The notes beneath the pieces are model-generated. The model had not been told where the DNA came from. It saw only the letters and a program-made list of their open reading frames with translations, and made no database searches. From positions 338,483 through 402,482 of the forward strand of contig NZ_KB890602.1 of assembly GCF_000373145.1 (NCBI RefSeq): a stretch of 64,000 bases of DNA, given 5' to 3'. This DNA comes from Thermus oshimai DSM 12092. GTDB lineage: Bacteria; Deinococcota; Deinococci; Deinococcales; Thermaceae. Position numbers and translations under genes: made by a program. Of this stretch, positions 1 to 8,639 are shown one piece after another (position 1 is the first letter of the stretch; every line of letters begins with the position of its first letter).

Positions 1-720
1 GACTACCCCACGGCCCGCCTGGCGGAGGAGGCGGGGGTGGACGCCATCCTGGTGGGGGACTCCCTGGGGATGGTGGTCCTGGGCTACCCCTCCACGGTGC
101 CCGTGACCCTGGAGGAGATCCTCCACCACACCAAGGCCGCCCGCCGGGGGGCTCCGGAGACCTTTTTGGTGGCCGACCTTCCCTACCTCTCCTACGCCAC
201 CTTGGACCGGGCCCTTTCCGCCGCGGAAAGGCTTCTGAAAGAGGGCGGGGCGGACGCGGTGAAGCTGGAGGGGGGCGAGGAGGTGGCGGAGATCGTCCAG
301 GGGCTCACCCGGGCCGGGGTGCCGGTGATGGGCCACGTGGGCCTCACCCCCCAGACGGCAAGCCAGCTTGGGGGGTTTAAGCTCCAGGGGAAGCGCCCCG
401 AGGAGGCGGAGCGGATCCTTAAAGGGGCCTTGGCCCTCGAGGCCGCCGGGGCCTACGGGGTGGTCCTGGAGATGGTCCCGGCCCTTCTCGCCAAGGAGAT
501 CACGGAGCGGCTTTCGGTGCACACCGTGGGCATAGGGGCCGGGCCCCACACCGACGCCCAGGTGCTGGTCTTCCACGACGCGGTGGGGCTTTACGGCGAG
601 TTCAAGCCCCGCTTCGTCAAGCGCTACCTGGAGGGGGGGAAGCTCATCCGGGAGGCCCTCCAGCGTTACGCGGAGGAGGTGCGCCAGGGGGTGTTCCCAG
701 GGGAGGAGCACAGCTTTTAG
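1..720 (+). CDS. panB: 3-methyl-2-oxobutanoate hydroxymethyltransferase PanB (5' partial)
   Basis: First committed enzyme of pantothenate synthesis: transfers a one-carbon unit from methylenetetrahydrofolate to 2-oxoisovalerate to give ketopantoate, in the cytoplasm. The frame is open from base 1 (DYPTARLAEEAGVDAILVGD), so the true start lies upstream. The visible 239 codons compare with about 264 residues for the family, so roughly 25 N-terminal residues are missing. Family motifs seen: VGDSLGMVVLGY (Mg2+ and substrate loop), a GADAVKLEGG segment, VMGHVGLTPQ, and IGIGAGPHTDAQVLV near the C-terminus. A GTG at 37 lies inside the conserved N-terminal region and is not the real start. A strong hairpin follows the stop. 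Confidence 0.95.
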   Translation, partial: DYPTARLAEEAGVDAILVGDSLGMVVLGYPSTVPVTLEEILHHTKAARRGAPETFLVADLPYLSYATLDRALSAAERLLKEGGADAVKLEGGEEVAEIVQGLTRAGVPVMGHVGLTPQTASQLGGFKLQGKRPEEAERILKGALALEAAGAYGVVLEMVPALLAKEITERLSVHTVGIGAGPHTDAQVLVFHDAVGLYGEFKPRFVKRYLEGGKLIREALQRYAEEVRQGVFPGEEHSF

Positions 721-723
721 GTA

Positions 724-751
724 CCCCGCCGAAGCTTGCGCTTCGGCGGGG
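724..751 (+). terminator. Rho-independent terminator of panB
   Basis: A perfect 12-bp stem (724-735 with 740-751) closed by a 4-base TTGC loop lies just after the panB stop. No long T-run follows, which is common in GC-rich Thermus. Confidence 0.7.
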
Positions 752-792
752 GCCCCAGAAGGCTGTCGGCACGCTGGGCGCCCGAGGGGGGT

Positions 793-798
793 TACAAT
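793..798 (+). promoter_or_regulatory. -10 element TACAAT for rluD, leaderless start
   Basis: TACAAT ends 8 bases before the GTG at 807, and no Shine-Dalgarno sequence lies between. Transcription would begin at or next to the start codon. The -35 box is not obvious. Confidence 0.6.
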
Positions 799-806
799 GG
801 GTCTTC

Positions 807-1721
807 GTGGTGCGCTTTCGTAAAGAAGGCGTCCGGCTGGACCAGGCCGTGGCCGAGGCCCTAGGGGTGAGCCGGGCCCGGGCCCAGGCCTGGATCGCCG
901 AGGGCCGGGTGCGGGTGGGGGAGAAGGTGGTGGAAAAGCCCGCCTACCGGCTTAGGGGGGAGGAGGTCCTGGTGGAGCCCCCGGAGGAGAAGCCCATGGT
1001 GGTGCCGGAGGACCTCTCCATCCCCGTCCTCTACGAGGACGAGGACATGCTGGTCCTGAATAAGCCCCCGGGCCTCCTCACCCACCCGGCCCCCGGGGTC
1101 TACACGGGCACGGTGGTGAACGCCCTTCTGGGCCGGTACTACGAGGTGGAGGAGGCCGAACCCCCTGAACGGGTGCGCCCCGGCATCGTCCACCGCCTGG
1201 ACAAGGACACCAGCGGGGTCCTGGTGGTGGCCAAGCACGGGGGGGCCCTCGAGGCCCTGGCCCGGGCCTTCCGCGACCGCCTGGTCTTCAAGCGCTACCT
1301 GGCCCTCACCGAGGGCCACCCCAAGGAGGGGACCCTCATCGCCCCCATCGGCCGCCACCCGGTGGAGCGGCACCGGATGCACGTGGGGGGGATCGCCGCC
1401 CGGTACGCGGAGACGGACATCGCCCTTCTCGCCACCCAGGGGCCCTACGCCCTGGTGGAGGCCCGGCCCCACACCGGGCGCACCCACCAGATCCGGGTGC
1501 ACCTGAAGCACCTCCGCGCCCCCATCCTGGGGGATGAGCTCTACGGGAGGAAAAGCCCCCACATCCCCCGCCAGGCCCTCCACGCCTACGAGCTCCGCCT
1601 GCCCCACCCCCGCACGGGGCGCATCCTGGAGTTCCGGGCCCCCGTTCCTCAGGACATGGTCCGGGCCTGGGAGGCCCTGGGGGGGGTGTGGCCGGAAGGG
1701 CTGGTGCTGGAGCCTTCTTAA
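807..1721 (+). CDS. rluD: RluA/RluD-family 23S rRNA pseudouridine synthase
   Basis: Isomerises uridines in rRNA, most likely the helix 69 sites of 23S rRNA handled by RluD. 304 residues: an N-terminal S4-like RNA-binding domain (about 1-60), then the RluA catalytic domain with the signature HRLDKDTSG at 129-137 whose Asp132 is the catalytic residue, and the conserved RPHTGRTHQIRVHL motif. Length suits RluD. GTG at 807 is chosen because of the -10 hexamer eight bases upstream; GTG at 810 is an alternative. RluA-family members cannot be told apart with certainty by eye, so RluB/C-like specificity is possible. Its stop codon overlaps that of convergent lysN. Confidence 0.88.
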   Translation: MVRFRKEGVRLDQAVAEALGVSRARAQAWIAEGRVRVGEKVVEKPAYRLRGEEVLVEPPEEKPMVVPEDLSIPVLYEDEDMLVLNKPPGLLTHPAPGVYTGTVVNALLGRYYEVEEAEPPERVRPGIVHRLDKDTSGVLVVAKHGGALEALARAFRDRLVFKRYLALTEGHPKEGTLIAPIGRHPVERHRMHVGGIAARYAETDIALLATQGPYALVEARPHTGRTHQIRVHLKHLRAPILGDELYGRKSPHIPRQALHAYELRLPHPRTGRILEFRAPVPQDMVRAWEALGGVWPEGLVLEPS

Positions 1722-2917
1722 CGGGCTCTTAGGGGCAGAAGGCTCTCCAGGGCCCGGGCAAGCCGCTTAACCCCCTCCTGGATCCGCGCCCGGTCCATGG
1801 TGGCGTAGGAGAGCCTTAGGGTGTTCTCCCCGCCCCCGTTTGCGAAGAAGGGCCCTCCGGGCACGAAGGCCACCCCTTCGGCGATGGCCTTTTGGAATAG
1901 CTCCTCCGAAGAAACCCCCTCGGGGAGCTCCATCCACACGAACATCCCACCCTGGGGCCGGGTGTAGCGCACCCCTTGGGGCATGGCGCTGTCCAGGGCC
2001 TCCAGCATGGCCTGGGCTTTCTCGCGGTACACCTGGCGCACCCGTTCCAGGCGGGCGGGAAGGCCCTCCTTGAGGAGCTCTAGAACCAGCATCTGATTGA
2101 GGGTGGGGGTGTGCAGGTCCACCCCCTGCTTGGCCTGGACCAGCTTCTTTAGCGCCTCCTTGGGGGCCACGGCGAAGGCCACCCGGAGGCCTGGGGCCAG
2201 GATCTTGGAGAAGCTGGAGAGGTAGATGACCCCCTCGTACCCCGCGCTCCGGGCCAGCTCAAAGAGGCTTGGAAGGCGCCTCTCCCCGAAGTAAAGCTCC
2301 CGGTAGGCGTCGTCCTCTACCACCACCACGCCCGCTTCCATGACCAGCTCCAGAAGCTTTTGCCGTTTGGCGAGGGGCATGAGGCCGGAGGCGGGGTTCT
2401 GGAAGGAGGGGATGAGGTAGAGGAAGCGGGGCCGCTCCCGCAGGAGGGCTTCCCTTAGGGCCTCGAGGTCCGGACCCTCCTCCCCCGTGGGCACGGTGAG
2501 GAACCTCGGCCCGTAGGCCCGGAAGGCCTGGATGGCCCCCAGGTAGCTTGGGGCCTCTAGGAGCACGGGGCTTCCCTCCTCCAGGAAGACCTTGCCCAGG
2601 AGGTCCAGGGCCTGCTGGCTCCCCGTGGTGATGAGGACCTCCTCGGGATCCACCCCGAGCCACGCCCCCACGAAGGCCCTTAGGGGGGTGTACCCCTCCG
2701 TGGGGCCGTACTGGAGGGCCACCTCCCCCCGCTCCCGTAGGAGCTTGGCCGCGGCCTCCGCCGCCTCCTCCTTGGGGAAGAGCTCGGGGGCGGGAAGCCC
2801 CCCGGCGAAGCTGAGGATCCCGGGCCTTTGGGTGAGCTTGAGGAGCTCCCGGATGGTGGAGGCCTGGATCCTTTCCGCCCCTTGGCCGAAAAGGCTAGAC
2901 CAATCTACGGGTTTCAC
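1718..2917 (-). CDS. lysN: 2-aminoadipate / branched-chain aminotransferase LysN
   Basis: PLP-dependent class I/II aminotransferase closely resembling Thermus LysN, which transaminates 2-oxoadipate to 2-aminoadipate in the AAA lysine route and also accepts leucine and aromatic substrates. 399 residues. Visible features: IQASTIRELLKL and FAGGLPAPELFP at the N-terminus (the mobile substrate-recognition helix region), VVVEDDAYRELYF for the PLP pyridine-binding Asp, and SSFSKILAPGLR with the Schiff-base Lys238. Starts with GTG at 2917, six bases after a TAGACT hexamer. Convergent with rluD; the two stop codons share a TTAA palindrome. Confidence 0.92.
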   Translation of the reverse strand: MKPVDWSSLFGQGAERIQASTIRELLKLTQRPGILSFAGGLPAPELFPKEEAAEAAAKLLRERGEVALQYGPTEGYTPLRAFVGAWLGVDPEEVLITTGSQQALDLLGKVFLEEGSPVLLEAPSYLGAIQAFRAYGPRFLTVPTGEEGPDLEALREALLRERPRFLYLIPSFQNPASGLMPLAKRQKLLELVMEAGVVVVEDDAYRELYFGERRLPSLFELARSAGYEGVIYLSSFSKILAPGLRVAFAVAPKEALKKLVQAKQGVDLHTPTLNQMLVLELLKEGLPARLERVRQVYREKAQAMLEALDSAMPQGVRYTRPQGGMFVWMELPEGVSSEELFQKAIAEGVAFVPGGPFFANGGGENTLRLSYATMDRARIQEGVKRLARALESLLPLRAR

Positions 2918-2923
2918 CTTATC

Positions 2924-2929
2924 AGTCTA
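2924..2929 (-). promoter_or_regulatory. -10 element TAGACT for lysN, leaderless start
   Basis: On the minus strand TAGACT is followed by 6 bases and then the GTG start of lysN. No Shine-Dalgarno sequence fits in this space. Confidence 0.55.
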
Positions 2930-2945
2930 CGCCTCCTGGAGGGGC

Positions 2946-4073
2946 CTAGGGTGAGAGCCTGCGGTATTCCTCCAGGGCGAAGCGGTCCGTCATCCCCGCC
3001 AGGTAGTCGCAGACCGCCCGGTATAGGCCCTCCTCCCCGATCCGCTCCTGGACATGGCGGGGGAGGAGTTCGGGGGCCTCGGTGTAGGCCTTGAAAAGCC
3101 CCTCCAGCACCGCTTCCGCCTTGCGCCTTTCCCGTAAGACCTCGGGGTGGCGGTAGAGCCGTTCCATCAGGAAGGCCTTGAGGGCCCTGTGGTGCCCCTC
3201 CACCTCCTCGGAAAGCCCGGCGAGCCTTCGTGGGTGGCGGCGCACCTCCTCCGCGCTCTTTACCCCTGCGGCCTCCACCCGCCGGTGGGTGGCCAGGGTG
3301 GCGTCGGTGATGAGAAGCCCCAGGAGTTCCCGAATAAGGACGCGCCGGGAAAGCTCCTCCATCCCTTCCAGCCTCACCCCCGCCTCTTGGGCTAGGGCCT
3401 TCAGGAAAGGCACCTCCTGGAGCTCCTTAGGGTTTAGGAGGCCGCTCCTAAGCCCATCGTCCAGGTCGTGGGCCGCGTAGGCGATGGCGTCCGAGAGGTC
3501 CACCACCTGGGCCTCGAGGGTCCCCTGCCCCTGGTAAGCGGGCTTGAAGGCTGGGGCGTAGGGGGTCTCGTGGGTGGCGATCCCCTCCAGGACCTCGTGG
3601 GTGAGGTTCAGACCCCGGAAGCCGGGGTAGCGCACCTCCAGGTGGGTGAGGATGCGGAGGGCCTGGGCGTTGTGCTCAAACCCCCCGTGGTCCCGCATGA
3701 GCTCGTCCAGGACCTTCTCCCCCGTGTGGCCGAAGGGGGGGTGGCCCAGGTCGTGGGAGAGGGCGATGGCCTCCGTGAGGTCCTCGTTGAGGCCGAGGGC
3801 CCGGGCGATGGACCGGGCCACCTGCACCACCTCCAGGGTGTGGGTGAGCCGGGTGCGGTAGTAGTCCCCGGCCCAGTTGGGGAAGACCTGGGTCTTGTAC
3901 TCCAGGCGGCGGAAGGCGGTGGTGTGGAGGATGCGGTCCCGGTCCTTCTGGTAGGGGGTGCGGTAAGGGGATTCGGGCTCTGGATGGGCCCGCCCCCGGG
4001 TGTCCTTGGCCTTTTGGGCGTAGGGGGCGAGGCGCTCTTCCAGTTCCAGAAGCCTTTCCCGGGGAAAGAGCAT
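2946..4073 (-). CDS. dgt: Deoxyguanosinetriphosphate triphosphohydrolase (HD-domain dNTPase)
   Basis: Hydrolyses dNTPs to the deoxynucleoside plus tripolyphosphate; Thermus homologues are dNTP-activated and broad in specificity. 375 residues. HD-domain metal ligands are visible: H78 in TRLTHTLEVVQ, H107-D108 in SHDLGHPPFGHTGE, and a later D in VVDLSDAIAYAAHDLDD. The N-terminal DRDRILHTTAFRRLEYKTQV segment is typical of the family. Its ATG overlaps the fabF stop by one base (TGATG), so it is probably translated with fabF from the same mRNA, an odd pairing of dNTP control and lipid synthesis. Confidence 0.9.
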   Translation of the reverse strand: MLFPRERLLELEERLAPYAQKAKDTRGRAHPEPESPYRTPYQKDRDRILHTTAFRRLEYKTQVFPNWAGDYYRTRLTHTLEVVQVARSIARALGLNEDLTEAIALSHDLGHPPFGHTGEKVLDELMRDHGGFEHNAQALRILTHLEVRYPGFRGLNLTHEVLEGIATHETPYAPAFKPAYQGQGTLEAQVVDLSDAIAYAAHDLDDGLRSGLLNPKELQEVPFLKALAQEAGVRLEGMEELSRRVLIRELLGLLITDATLATHRRVEAAGVKSAEEVRRHPRRLAGLSEEVEGHHRALKAFLMERLYRHPEVLRERRKAEAVLEGLFKAYTEAPELLPRHVQERIGEEGLYRAVCDYLAGMTDRFALEEYRRLSP

Positions 4074-5302
4074 CAGACCCTCTTGAAGAGGAGGACCGCG
4101 TTCTGCCCGCCGAAGGCGAAGGAGTTGGAGAGGGCGTAGTCCACCTTGGCCTCCCTGGGGGTGAAGGGGACGAAGTCCAGGTCCAGCTCGGGGTCGGGGT
4201 CCTCGAGGTTGAGGGTGGGGGGGATGACCCCATGGTGGAGGGCCTGCACCGTGGCGATGGCCTCCACCGCCCCCGCCGCCCCCAGGAGGTGGCCGATCAT
4301 GCTCTTGGTGCTGGAGACCATGAGCCTTCTGGCGTGGTCCCCGAAGACCCGCTTGATGGCCAAGACCTCCGCCCGGTCCCCCACGGGGGTGGAGGTGCCG
4401 TGGGCGTTGATGTAGCCCACCTGCTCCGGGGCCACCCCGGCGTCCTTCAGAGCCCTTTCCATGGCCAAGGCCGCCCCCAGGCCCTCGGGGTGGGGCTCGG
4501 TGATGTGGTGGGCGTCGGCGCTCCGGCCAAAGCCGATGAGCTCGGCGTAGATCCGGGCCCCCCTACGCTTCGCGTGCTCGTACTCCTCCACCACCAGAAC
4601 CCCCGCCCCCTCGCCCATCACGAACCCGTCCCGGGAGCGGGTGAAGGGGCGGCTGGCCTTCTCGGGTTCCTCGTTCCGGGTGGAAAGGGCCCGCATCACC
4701 CCGAAGGCCCCGATGGCCATGGGGGTGATGGCGGCCTCCGTGCCCCCCGCGAGGACGATGTCCGCCTCGCCCAGCTGGATCATCCTCAGGGCGTTTCCGA
4801 TGGCGTCCGAGCCCGTGGCGCAGGCGGTGACCACGGTGGAGGAGGGCCCGTGGAAGCCGTAGCGCATGGCGATGTGGGCCGAGGCCATGTTGGCGATCAT
4901 CATGGGGATGAAGAAGGGGCTGATGCGGTTTGGCCCCTTTTCCAGGAAGACCTTGCTCTGGGCCTCCCAGGTCTCCATCCCCCCGATCCCCGTGCCCACC
5001 AGGGTGCCCACCCGCTCGGGGTTGAGCTTTTCCGGCTCCAGCCCCGCGTCCTTAAGGGCCAGCTCCGCGGCGATGAGGGCGTACTGGACGAACCGGTCCA
5101 GGCGCCTCAGTTCCTTTTTGTCCAGGTAGTCCTCGGGGTTGACGTCCACCTCCGCGGCGATCTGCACGGGGAGGCTGGAGGCGTCAAAGCGGGTGATGCG
5201 GCGGACCCCGCTTTGCCCCGCAAGCTGGGCCTTGTGGAAGGCTTCGGCCCCAAGCCCGATGGGGGTGAGGGGCCCAAGCCCGGTGATGACCGCGCGGCGC
5301 AT
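4073..5302 (-). CDS. fabF: 3-oxoacyl-[acyl-carrier-protein] synthase II FabF
   Basis: Condenses malonyl-ACP with acyl-ACP in fatty-acid elongation. 409 residues, the normal KAS II length. Catalytic triad motifs: Cys in [14 protein letters not shown], His in [13 protein letters not shown], His in [15 protein letters not shown]. It is the last fab gene of the cluster and has its own TATACT element six bases from the start codon, after a hairpin that separates it from acpP, so it can be expressed independently. It is coupled downstream to dgt. Confidence 0.96.
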   Translation of the reverse strand: MRRAVITGLGPLTPIGLGAEAFHKAQLAGQSGVRRITRFDASSLPVQIAAEVDVNPEDYLDKKELRRLDRFVQYALIAAELALKDAGLEPEKLNPERVGTLVGTGIGGMETWEAQSKVFLEKGPNRISPFFIPMMIANMASAHIAMRYGFHGPSSTVVTACATGSDAIGNALRMIQLGEADIVLAGGTEAAITPMAIGAFGVMRALSTRNEEPEKASRPFTRSRDGFVMGEGAGVLVVEEYEHAKRRGARIYAELIGFGRSADAHHITEPHPEGLGAALAMERALKDAGVAPEQVGYINAHGTSTPVGDRAEVLAIKRVFGDHARRLMVSSTKSMIGHLLGAAGAVEAIATVQALHHGVIPPTLNLEDPDPELDLDFVPFTPREAKVDYALSNSFAFGGQNAVLLFKRV

Positions 5303-5308
5303 GGGGGT

Positions 5309-5314
5309 AGTATA
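5309..5314 (-). promoter_or_regulatory. -10 element TATACT for fabF, leaderless start
   Basis: Near-consensus TATACT on the minus strand ends six bases before the fabF ATG. Together with the acpP terminator just upstream, it marks a separate fabF-dgt transcription unit. Confidence 0.65.
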
Positions 5315-5338
5315 CCAGCCCCCCTAGGGCCAAAAGGG

Positions 5339-5369
5339 TTAGGCCCCCACCCTAGGGCGGGGGCCCTAA
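5339..5369 (-). terminator. Hairpin between acpP and fabF
   Basis: TTAGGCCCCC (5339-5348) pairs with GGGGG-CC(C)TAA (5359-5369) with one bulged base, and CCC/GGG in the middle extends the stem. On the minus strand CCCTTTT follows, so it probably terminates acpP transcripts. Confidence 0.5.
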
Positions 5370-5381
5370 GGGGCCAAGCCT

Positions 5382-5624
5382 TTAGCCCAGCTTGGCCTTG
5401 ATGTACTCCACCGCGTCCTTGACGGTGCGGATCTTTTCCGCTTCCTCGTCGGAGATCTCCAGGCCGAACTCGTCCTCCAGGCCCATGATGAGCTCCACCG
5501 TGTCCAGGCTGTCCGCCCCCAGGTCCTCAATGAAGCGGGCCTCGAGGGTCACCTTCTCCGGCTCCACGGAGAGCTTGTCCGCGATAACCGCCTTCACCTT
5601 TTCAAAGATCTCCTGCTCGCTCAT
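5382..5624 (-). CDS. acpP: Acyl carrier protein
   Basis: Small acidic carrier of growing acyl chains, 80 residues as expected. The phosphopantetheine attachment Ser lies in the classic [12 protein letters not shown] motif, preceded by FIEDL. The ATG at 5624 follows a GGAGG Shine-Dalgarno sequence eight bases upstream; a longer in-frame upstream extension has no family similarity and was rejected. It follows fabG by 28 bases and has its own extended -10 element, in keeping with the high amounts of ACP that cells need. Confidence 0.97.
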   Translation of the reverse strand: MSEQEIFEKVKAVIADKLSVEPEKVTLEARFIEDLGADSLDTVELIMGLEDEFGLEISDEEAEKIRTVKDAVEYIKAKLG

Positions 5625-5643
5625 GCAAAACCTCCCGCGAGGG

Positions 5644-5652
5644 ATTCTATCA
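5644..5652 (-). promoter_or_regulatory. Extended -10 element (TGATAGAAT) for acpP
   Basis: Minus-strand TG-A-TAGAAT overlaps the fabG stop region. It lies about 20 bases before the acpP ATG, which has a Shine-Dalgarno sequence. No good -35 box is seen, as is usual for extended -10 promoters. Confidence 0.45.
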
Positions 5653-6390
5653 CTAGTGGGGCGCAAGCCCCCCGTCCACGCAGATCGTCTGCCCGTTCAC
5701 GTAGCCCGCGGCCTCGGAGACCAAGAAGGCCACCACCTCCGCCACCTCCTCCGGTTTCCCGAAGCGGCCTGCGGGGATCTGGGCCAGGTAGGCCTTCTTC
5801 ACCTCCTCAGGGAGGCCTTCTGTCATTTCCGTCTCGATGAAGCCGGGGGCCACCGCGTTCACGGTGATGCCCCGGGCGGCGTACTCCTTGGCCACGGCCC
5901 GGGTGAAGCCGATGAGCCCGGCCTTGGAGGCCACGTAGTTGGCCTGGCCCGGGTTTCCGAGAAGGCCCACCACGCTGGCGATGTTCACGATGCGGCCGAA
6001 GCGGGCCTTCATCATGAGCTTCACCGCCTCCCGGGTGGTGCGGAAGGCGGAGGAGAGGTTGGCCTCGAGGACCGCCTCCCAGTCCTCGTCCTTCATGCGC
6101 ACGAGAAGGGTGTCCCGGGTGATCCCGGCGTTGTTCACCAGGGTGTCCAGGCCCCCGAGGGCCTCCGCCGCCTGGTGGACCAAGGCGCTGGCCGCCTCCG
6201 CTTCCAGGAGGTTGGCCCCCAGGACCGCCACCAAGGGGCTTCCCAGGCGGCGGGCCTCCTCGGCCACCTCCTCCGCCTTTTCCCGGTTCTTGCCGTAGTG
6301 GATCGCCAGGGCAAAGCCTTCCCGGGCAAGCCTCAAGGCGATGGCCCGGCCGATGCCCCGGCTGGCCCCCGTGATGAGCGCTTTACGCAT
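5653..6390 (-). CDS. fabG: 3-oxoacyl-[acyl-carrier-protein] reductase FabG
   Basis: NADPH-dependent ketoreductase of fatty-acid elongation. 245 residues, classic short-chain dehydrogenase: [12 protein letters not shown] nucleotide-binding glycine motif, NNAGITRD, Ser in NIASVVG, and the YVASK catalytic Tyr-Lys pair. The C-terminal GGLAPH is close to the usual FabG GGM ending. The start codon lies within the end of fabD (8-base overlap), so the two are translationally coupled. Confidence 0.95.
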   Translation of the reverse strand: MRKALITGASRGIGRAIALRLAREGFALAIHYGKNREKAEEVAEEARRLGSPLVAVLGANLLEAEAASALVHQAAEALGGLDTLVNNAGITRDTLLVRMKDEDWEAVLEANLSSAFRTTREAVKLMMKARFGRIVNIASVVGLLGNPGQANYVASKAGLIGFTRAVAKEYAARGITVNAVAPGFIETEMTEGLPEEVKKAYLAQIPAGRFGKPEEVAEVVAFLVSEAAGYVNGQTICVDGGLAPH

Positions 6391-7300
6391 CCGCCACCTC
6401 CTTGGCCTTTTCCAGGTCTTCCGGTTCCCCCACGCTCAGGGCCTCGGCCCCTTCCAGGGTGCGGGCCACGAGGCCCTTTAGGACCTCCCCCGGGCCGAAC
6501 TCCAAAAACCGCCTTAGGCCCCGCGCCTCCATGTCCTTCAGGATCTCCACCCAGCGCACGGGGTGGGTGATCTGCTCCAGGAGGAGGGCCTTGATGCGCT
6601 CGGGGTCCTCCTCGGGCCTTGCGGTGACGTTGGAGTAGACGGGGAAGCGGGGCCTCCTAAAGGGCACCCCTTTCAGGTCCTCCGCGAGCCGGGCTTTGGC
6701 GGGCTCCATGAGGGAGGAGTGGAAGGGGGCGGAGACGGGCAGGAAGACCACCCGGGCCCTTAAGGCCTTAAGCCGCTCCGCCGCCTCCTCCACGGCCTCT
6801 TTTAGCCCCGAGATCACCGTCTGTTCCGGGGCGTTCAGGTTGGCGACCTCCACCCCGGAAAGGCCCTCCAGGGCCTTCTTGATCCCCTCCAGGGGAAGCT
6901 TCAGCACCGCGGCCATGGCCCCCCGGCCAGGGGGCACGGCCTCCTGCATGTACCGCCCCCTTAGGCGCACGAGCCGAAGGGCGTCTTCCAGCCCCAGGGC
7001 CTCCGCCGCCACCAGGGCCGTCCACTCCCCTAAGGAGTGCCCCGCGGCCAGGTGGGGCAAGGGCCCTCCCCTTTCCAGAAAGGCCCGGTAGGCGGCGTAG
7101 CCCACGGCGAGGAGGGCGGGCTGCTGGTTTTCCGTAAGGCGGAGCTCCTCCTCGGGGCCTTCCCACATGAGCTTGAGGAGGCCGGGGAGGGCGGCCTCGG
7201 CCCGGTCCAGCACCTCCCGGGCGGCAGGGGAGGCCCGGTAAAGGCCCTGGCCCATCCCCACCCTCTGCGAGCCCTGGCCGGGGAAGAGCGCGGCGTACAT
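6383..7300 (-). CDS. fabD: Malonyl-CoA:ACP transacylase FabD
   Basis: Loads malonyl units onto ACP. 305 residues with N-terminal FPGQGSQRVGMG, the nucleophile motif GHSLGEWTAL, and a conserved His in SAPFHSSLM. Start codon and fabH stop share a base (TGATG). Gene order rpmF-fabH-fabD-fabG-acpP-fabF matches the standard bacterial arrangement except that plsX is absent between rpmF and fabH. Confidence 0.95.
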   Translation of the reverse strand: MYAALFPGQGSQRVGMGQGLYRASPAAREVLDRAEAALPGLLKLMWEGPEEELRLTENQQPALLAVGYAAYRAFLERGGPLPHLAAGHSLGEWTALVAAEALGLEDALRLVRLRGRYMQEAVPPGRGAMAAVLKLPLEGIKKALEGLSGVEVANLNAPEQTVISGLKEAVEEAAERLKALRARVVFLPVSAPFHSSLMEPAKARLAEDLKGVPFRRPRFPVYSNVTARPEEDPERIKALLLEQITHPVRWVEILKDMEARGLRRFLEFGPGEVLKGLVARTLEGAEALSVGEPEDLEKAKEVADA

Positions 7301-8268
7301 CAGGCCCCTCCCCAGGTGAGGACGGCCGCGGCCCAGGTGAGCCCGGCCCCAAAGGACACCAGAAGGACGTGGTCCCCCTCCCGGATGCGCCCGTCGTCCA
7401 CCGCCTCCTTCAGGGCCAAGGGGATGGAGGCGGTGGAGGTGTTGCCGTAGCGGTCCACGTTCACCACCACCCGCTCCCAGGAGAGGCCGAGCCTTTCCCG
7501 GGCGGCGTCGATGATGCGCAGGTTGGCCTGGTGGGGCACGAAGGCCTTGATGTCCTCCGGGGTGAGCCCGGCCTTCTCTATGGCCTCGAGGGTGGCGGTG
7601 TTCATCACCCGCACCGCGAACTTGAAGACCTCCCGGCCGTTCATGTAGAGCCGGTTTTTCATGCTGGTGCCGTCTGGGAGCCTGGGGGCCACGCAGGCGT
7701 GGTAGAGCTCCTTAGCCCCGCTTCCGTCCGCCCCCAGCACGAAGGAGCGGAAGCCGAACCCTTCCCTCACGGGCCCCACCACCGCCGCACCTCCCCCGTC
7801 CCCGAAGAGCACGGCGGTGGCGCGGTCGTTCCAGTCCAGGATCTTGGAGAGGGCCTCCGCCCCCACCACCAGGACCTTCCGGGCCAGGCCTGCCTCCACC
7901 AGGGCGTGGGCCTGGGCCAGGCCGTAGAGCCAGCCGGGGCAGCCCGCAAGAAGGTCGTAGGCGAAGGCGTTCAGGCCGAAGCGGGCCTGGACCAAAGCGG
8001 CGGTGTCGGGGAAGAGGGCGTCCGGGGTGTTGGTGGCCACGATGACCCCCTCCACCCCTTCCAGGGCGCCCGGGTGGCGCTTCAGGAGGTCTTCCACCGC
8101 CTTGAAGGCCAGGTCCGAGGTGTACTCGTCCTCCGCGGCGATGCGGCGCTCGCGGATGCCCGTGCGGGTGACGATCCACTCGTCGGAGGTGTCCAGGTAG
8201 GCCTCAAACTCCTCGTTGCGCATGACCCTCTCCGGGGCGTAGGCCCCCAGGGCCAGGATGCCGCTCAT
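7300..8268 (-). CDS. fabH: 3-oxoacyl-[acyl-carrier-protein] synthase III FabH
   Basis: Starts fatty-acid synthesis by condensing acyl-CoA with malonyl-ACP; in Thermus branched primers are expected. 322 residues from ATG 8268, which has a purine-rich Shine-Dalgarno stretch. Catalytic motifs: Cys in LLAGCPGWLYGL, His in VPHQANLRI, Asn in DRYGNTSTAS. A longer in-frame upstream extension crosses the promoter and has no KAS III similarity, so it was rejected. First gene of the fabH-fabD-fabG(-acpP) unit. Confidence 0.95.
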   Translation of the reverse strand: MSGILALGAYAPERVMRNEEFEAYLDTSDEWIVTRTGIRERRIAAEDEYTSDLAFKAVEDLLKRHPGALEGVEGVIVATNTPDALFPDTAALVQARFGLNAFAYDLLAGCPGWLYGLAQAHALVEAGLARKVLVVGAEALSKILDWNDRATAVLFGDGGGAAVVGPVREGFGFRSFVLGADGSGAKELYHACVAPRLPDGTSMKNRLYMNGREVFKFAVRVMNTATLEAIEKAGLTPEDIKAFVPHQANLRIIDAARERLGLSWERVVVNVDRYGNTSTASIPLALKEAVDDGRIREGDHVLLVSFGAGLTWAAAVLTWGGA

Positions 8269-8292
8269 CCTCTCCCTCCCGTCATGGGCTTT

Positions 8293-8298
8293 ACTATA
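8293..8298 (-). promoter_or_regulatory. -10 element TATAGT for the fab operon
   Basis: Minus-strand TATAGT with a weak -35 (TTCCCA, 16-base spacer) lies about 25 bases before the fabH start, giving a short leader with a Shine-Dalgarno sequence. No FapR-like palindrome was recognised. Confidence 0.5.
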
Positions 8299-8355
8299 CC
8301 CAACCGTCCAAGTTTGGGAAGGAGAGGCCCATAAGGGGCGGGTTTTGGGACAAGG

Positions 8356-8383
8356 AAGGCGCCCCACCAGTGTGGGGCGCCTT
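8356..8383 (-). terminator. Terminator between rpmF and fabH
   Basis: Perfect 12-bp stem (8356-8367 with 8372-8383) and a CAGT loop. On the minus strand it ends with CTTCCTTGTCCC. It separates rpmF from the fab operon. Confidence 0.75.
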
Positions 8384-8397
8384 GGGGGCGTGAAGGC

Positions 8398-8580
8398 CTA
8401 GACCTCCAGGACCTTCCGCCCGTCGTAGTACCCGCACTCGGGGCAGACGGTGTGCGGGGGCTTCATCGCCTTGCACTCGGGGCAGGGGACCAGGGTCGGG
8501 GGGGTGAGGGCGTGGTGGCTCCGGCGGGCGTCGCGCCGGGCCTTAGAGGTCTTCTTCTTGGGTACAGGGTGCTTGGCCAT
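8398..8580 (-). CDS. rpmF: 50S ribosomal protein L32
   Basis: 60-residue basic protein of the large subunit. N-terminal [20 protein letters not shown] is the L32 signature. Two CxxC pairs (CPEC and CPEC) form a zinc ribbon, the zinc-binding version of L32. It has a GGAGG Shine-Dalgarno sequence and sits downstream of DUF177/YceD, the standard bacterial pairing, with its own TATACT element between. Confidence 0.97.
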   Translation of the reverse strand: MAKHPVPKKKTSKARRDARRSHHALTPPTLVPCPECKAMKPPHTVCPECGYYDGRKVLEV

Positions 8581-8624
8581 CTCCTATCCTCCACAAGGGG
8601 CCCAAGGGCCCCTAAACCCCAAGC

Positions 8625-8630
8625 AGTATA
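8625..8630 (-). promoter_or_regulatory. -10 element TATACT for rpmF
   Basis: Minus-strand TATACT with a TTCCCG hexamer 17 bases upstream. It gives a leader of about 40 bases that contains a GGGGCCC/GGGCCCC hairpin (8597-8612) ahead of the Shine-Dalgarno sequence. Confidence 0.5.
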
Positions 8631-8639
8631 GCAGACCCC

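Noticed and set aside
4232-5401. A 389-codon plus-strand open frame antisense to fabF
   Set aside because: Shadow frame with repetitive composition and no ribosome site; fabF on the other strand has all catalytic motifs.
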